This document shows, piece after piece, positions 62,490 to 62,813 of a DNA stretch of 62,813 bases. A program made the position numbers and the translations under genes. The DNA comes from Sediminibacterium sp. (lineage in GTDB: Bacteria; Bacteroidota; Bacteroidia; Chitinophagales; Chitinophagaceae): positions 16,146 to 78,958 of the forward strand of contig JANREK010000026.1 of the NCBI GenBank assembly GCA_030726065.1, read 5' to 3'. Under the pieces are notes generated by a model. That model did not search any database, was not told the origin of the DNA, and was given only the letters and a program-made list of their open reading frames with translations. Position 1 is the first letter of the stretch. Every line of letters begins with the position of its first letter.

Positions 62490-62514
62490 CAGCGGCAATA
62501 AAGTTAAACGATCC

Positions 62515-62813
62515 ATGAAAATAGCAGGTTTTACAATTATTAAAAATGCAGTAGTGAACGACTTCCCCATTGTGGAAGCGATTAAATCGATATTGCCTAT
62601 AGTGGATGAAATGATTGTTTTAATAGGGGATAGCACAGATGCAACCATTGCCTTGATTGAATCCATTGGAGATCCTAAAATAAAAATTCATCATTCGGTT
62701 TGGGATAAAAATTTAAGAAAGGGAGGCGTAGTATTAGCCGTTGAAACAGATAAAGCGTTTCAGTACATAGATGCTTCTTTTGATTGGGCCTTTTATATTC
62801 AAGGGGATGAAGT
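62515..62813 (+). CDS. Glycosyltransferase family 2-like protein, 5' part
   Basis: The first 99 residues of a protein that runs off the window. MKIAGFTIIKNAVVNDFPIVEAIKSILPIVDEMIVLIGDSTDATIALIESI and later WAFYIQGDEV resemble GT-A-fold glycosyltransferases: an N-terminal nucleotide-binding strand-helix unit and a late Asp (QGDE) in place of the usual DxD metal motif. Divergent from coaX. The acceptor cannot be inferred. Confidence 0.7.
   Translation, partial: MKIAGFTIIKNAVVNDFPIVEAIKSILPIVDEMIVLIGDSTDATIALIESIGDPKIKIHHSVWDKNLRKGGVVLAVETDKAFQYIDASFDWAFYIQGDE

Noticed and set aside
1..62813. tRNA, rRNA, CRISPR arrays, insertion sequences, prophage or secretion-effector islands
   Set aside because: I looked in all intergenic gaps and saw no cloverleaf-like sequence, spaced repeats, transposase or integrase. 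Short RNAs could be missed without a covariance search.

Overview
The window (62.8 kb, AT-rich) reads as ordinary chromosome of a Bacteroidota bacterium, most likely of the Chitinophagaceae / Sediminibacterium type. Support: Bacteroidetes-style TAnnTTTG -7 promoter boxes before many genes, weak or absent Shine-Dalgarno sequences, family-specific genes (gldC, IPExxxVDY, DUF6089, YHYH and TIGR02757 proteins) and the conserved order nadK - DUF6089 - uppS - bamA - ompH - ompH - murI. Taxonomy is inference from content; there is no rRNA or tRNA gene, CRISPR array or intact mobile element in the window.

Layout. 1-8.3 kb: 5' part of carB, a Bcp peroxiredoxin, a tightly packed set of three lipoproteins (YHYH, MORN-repeat, SCO1/SenC), a sterol-desaturase-like membrane enzyme, a small decayed patch (HigA-type antitoxin without a start codon, ORF6N protein with an in-frame stop) and feoB. 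8.4-20.8 kb: M28/PDZ peptidase, selD, birA, rsfS, ftsH, a LUD protein, LpxH, MscS, a MerR regulator divergent from an unknown protein, gldC, yqeY-like and cvpA. 21-32.3 kb: envelope block with an alpha/beta hydrolase, CBS protein, small Omp85-like protein, nadK, DUF6089, uppS, bamA, two Skp/OmpH chaperones, murI, then rpmH-rnpA-yidD. 32.4-42.5 kb: superoxide dismutase, tadA-like deaminase and a sugar-oxidation block (DUF1080 3-keto-disaccharide hydrolase, cytochrome c lipoprotein, three xylose-isomerase-like TIM barrels, two Gfo/Idh/MocA oxidoreductases, a gluconate 2-dehydrogenase subunit 3-like protein, a class-V aminotransferase-fold enzyme). 42.6-62.8 kb: ALDH, glutathione peroxidase, dus, CPBP protease, DUF2007, cdsA and psd, HAD phosphatase, SDR, TIGR02757, a PLP gamma-synthase, SdpI, a deoxyhypusine-synthase-like protein, a second M28 peptidase, rpiB, tatC, a CBS/CorC protein, aldo/keto reductase, lptC, a beta-barrel protein, coaX and the start of a glycosyltransferase.

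How it fits together. Much of the window serves the cell envelope: LPS (LpxH, LptC), outer membrane assembly (BamA, OmpH pair), undecaprenyl carrier (UppS), peptidoglycan D-Glu (MurI), phospholipid (CdsA, Psd), protein insertion and export (YidD, TatC, FtsH). The sugar block mixes cytoplasmic, Sec-exported and four apparently Tat-exported proteins, and looks like a periplasmic glycoside-oxidation route. The points I rate most worth checking are that sugar block and its orphan electron-transfer parts, the three-lipoprotein SCO operon, the repeated placement of promoter boxes 3-5 nt from start codons (predicted leaderless mRNAs), the structured 200-bp intergenic element near 54.3 kb, and the decayed HigA/ORF6N patch. 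Some starts were moved inward from the longest open frame where a promoter box, signal peptide or family alignment argued for it.
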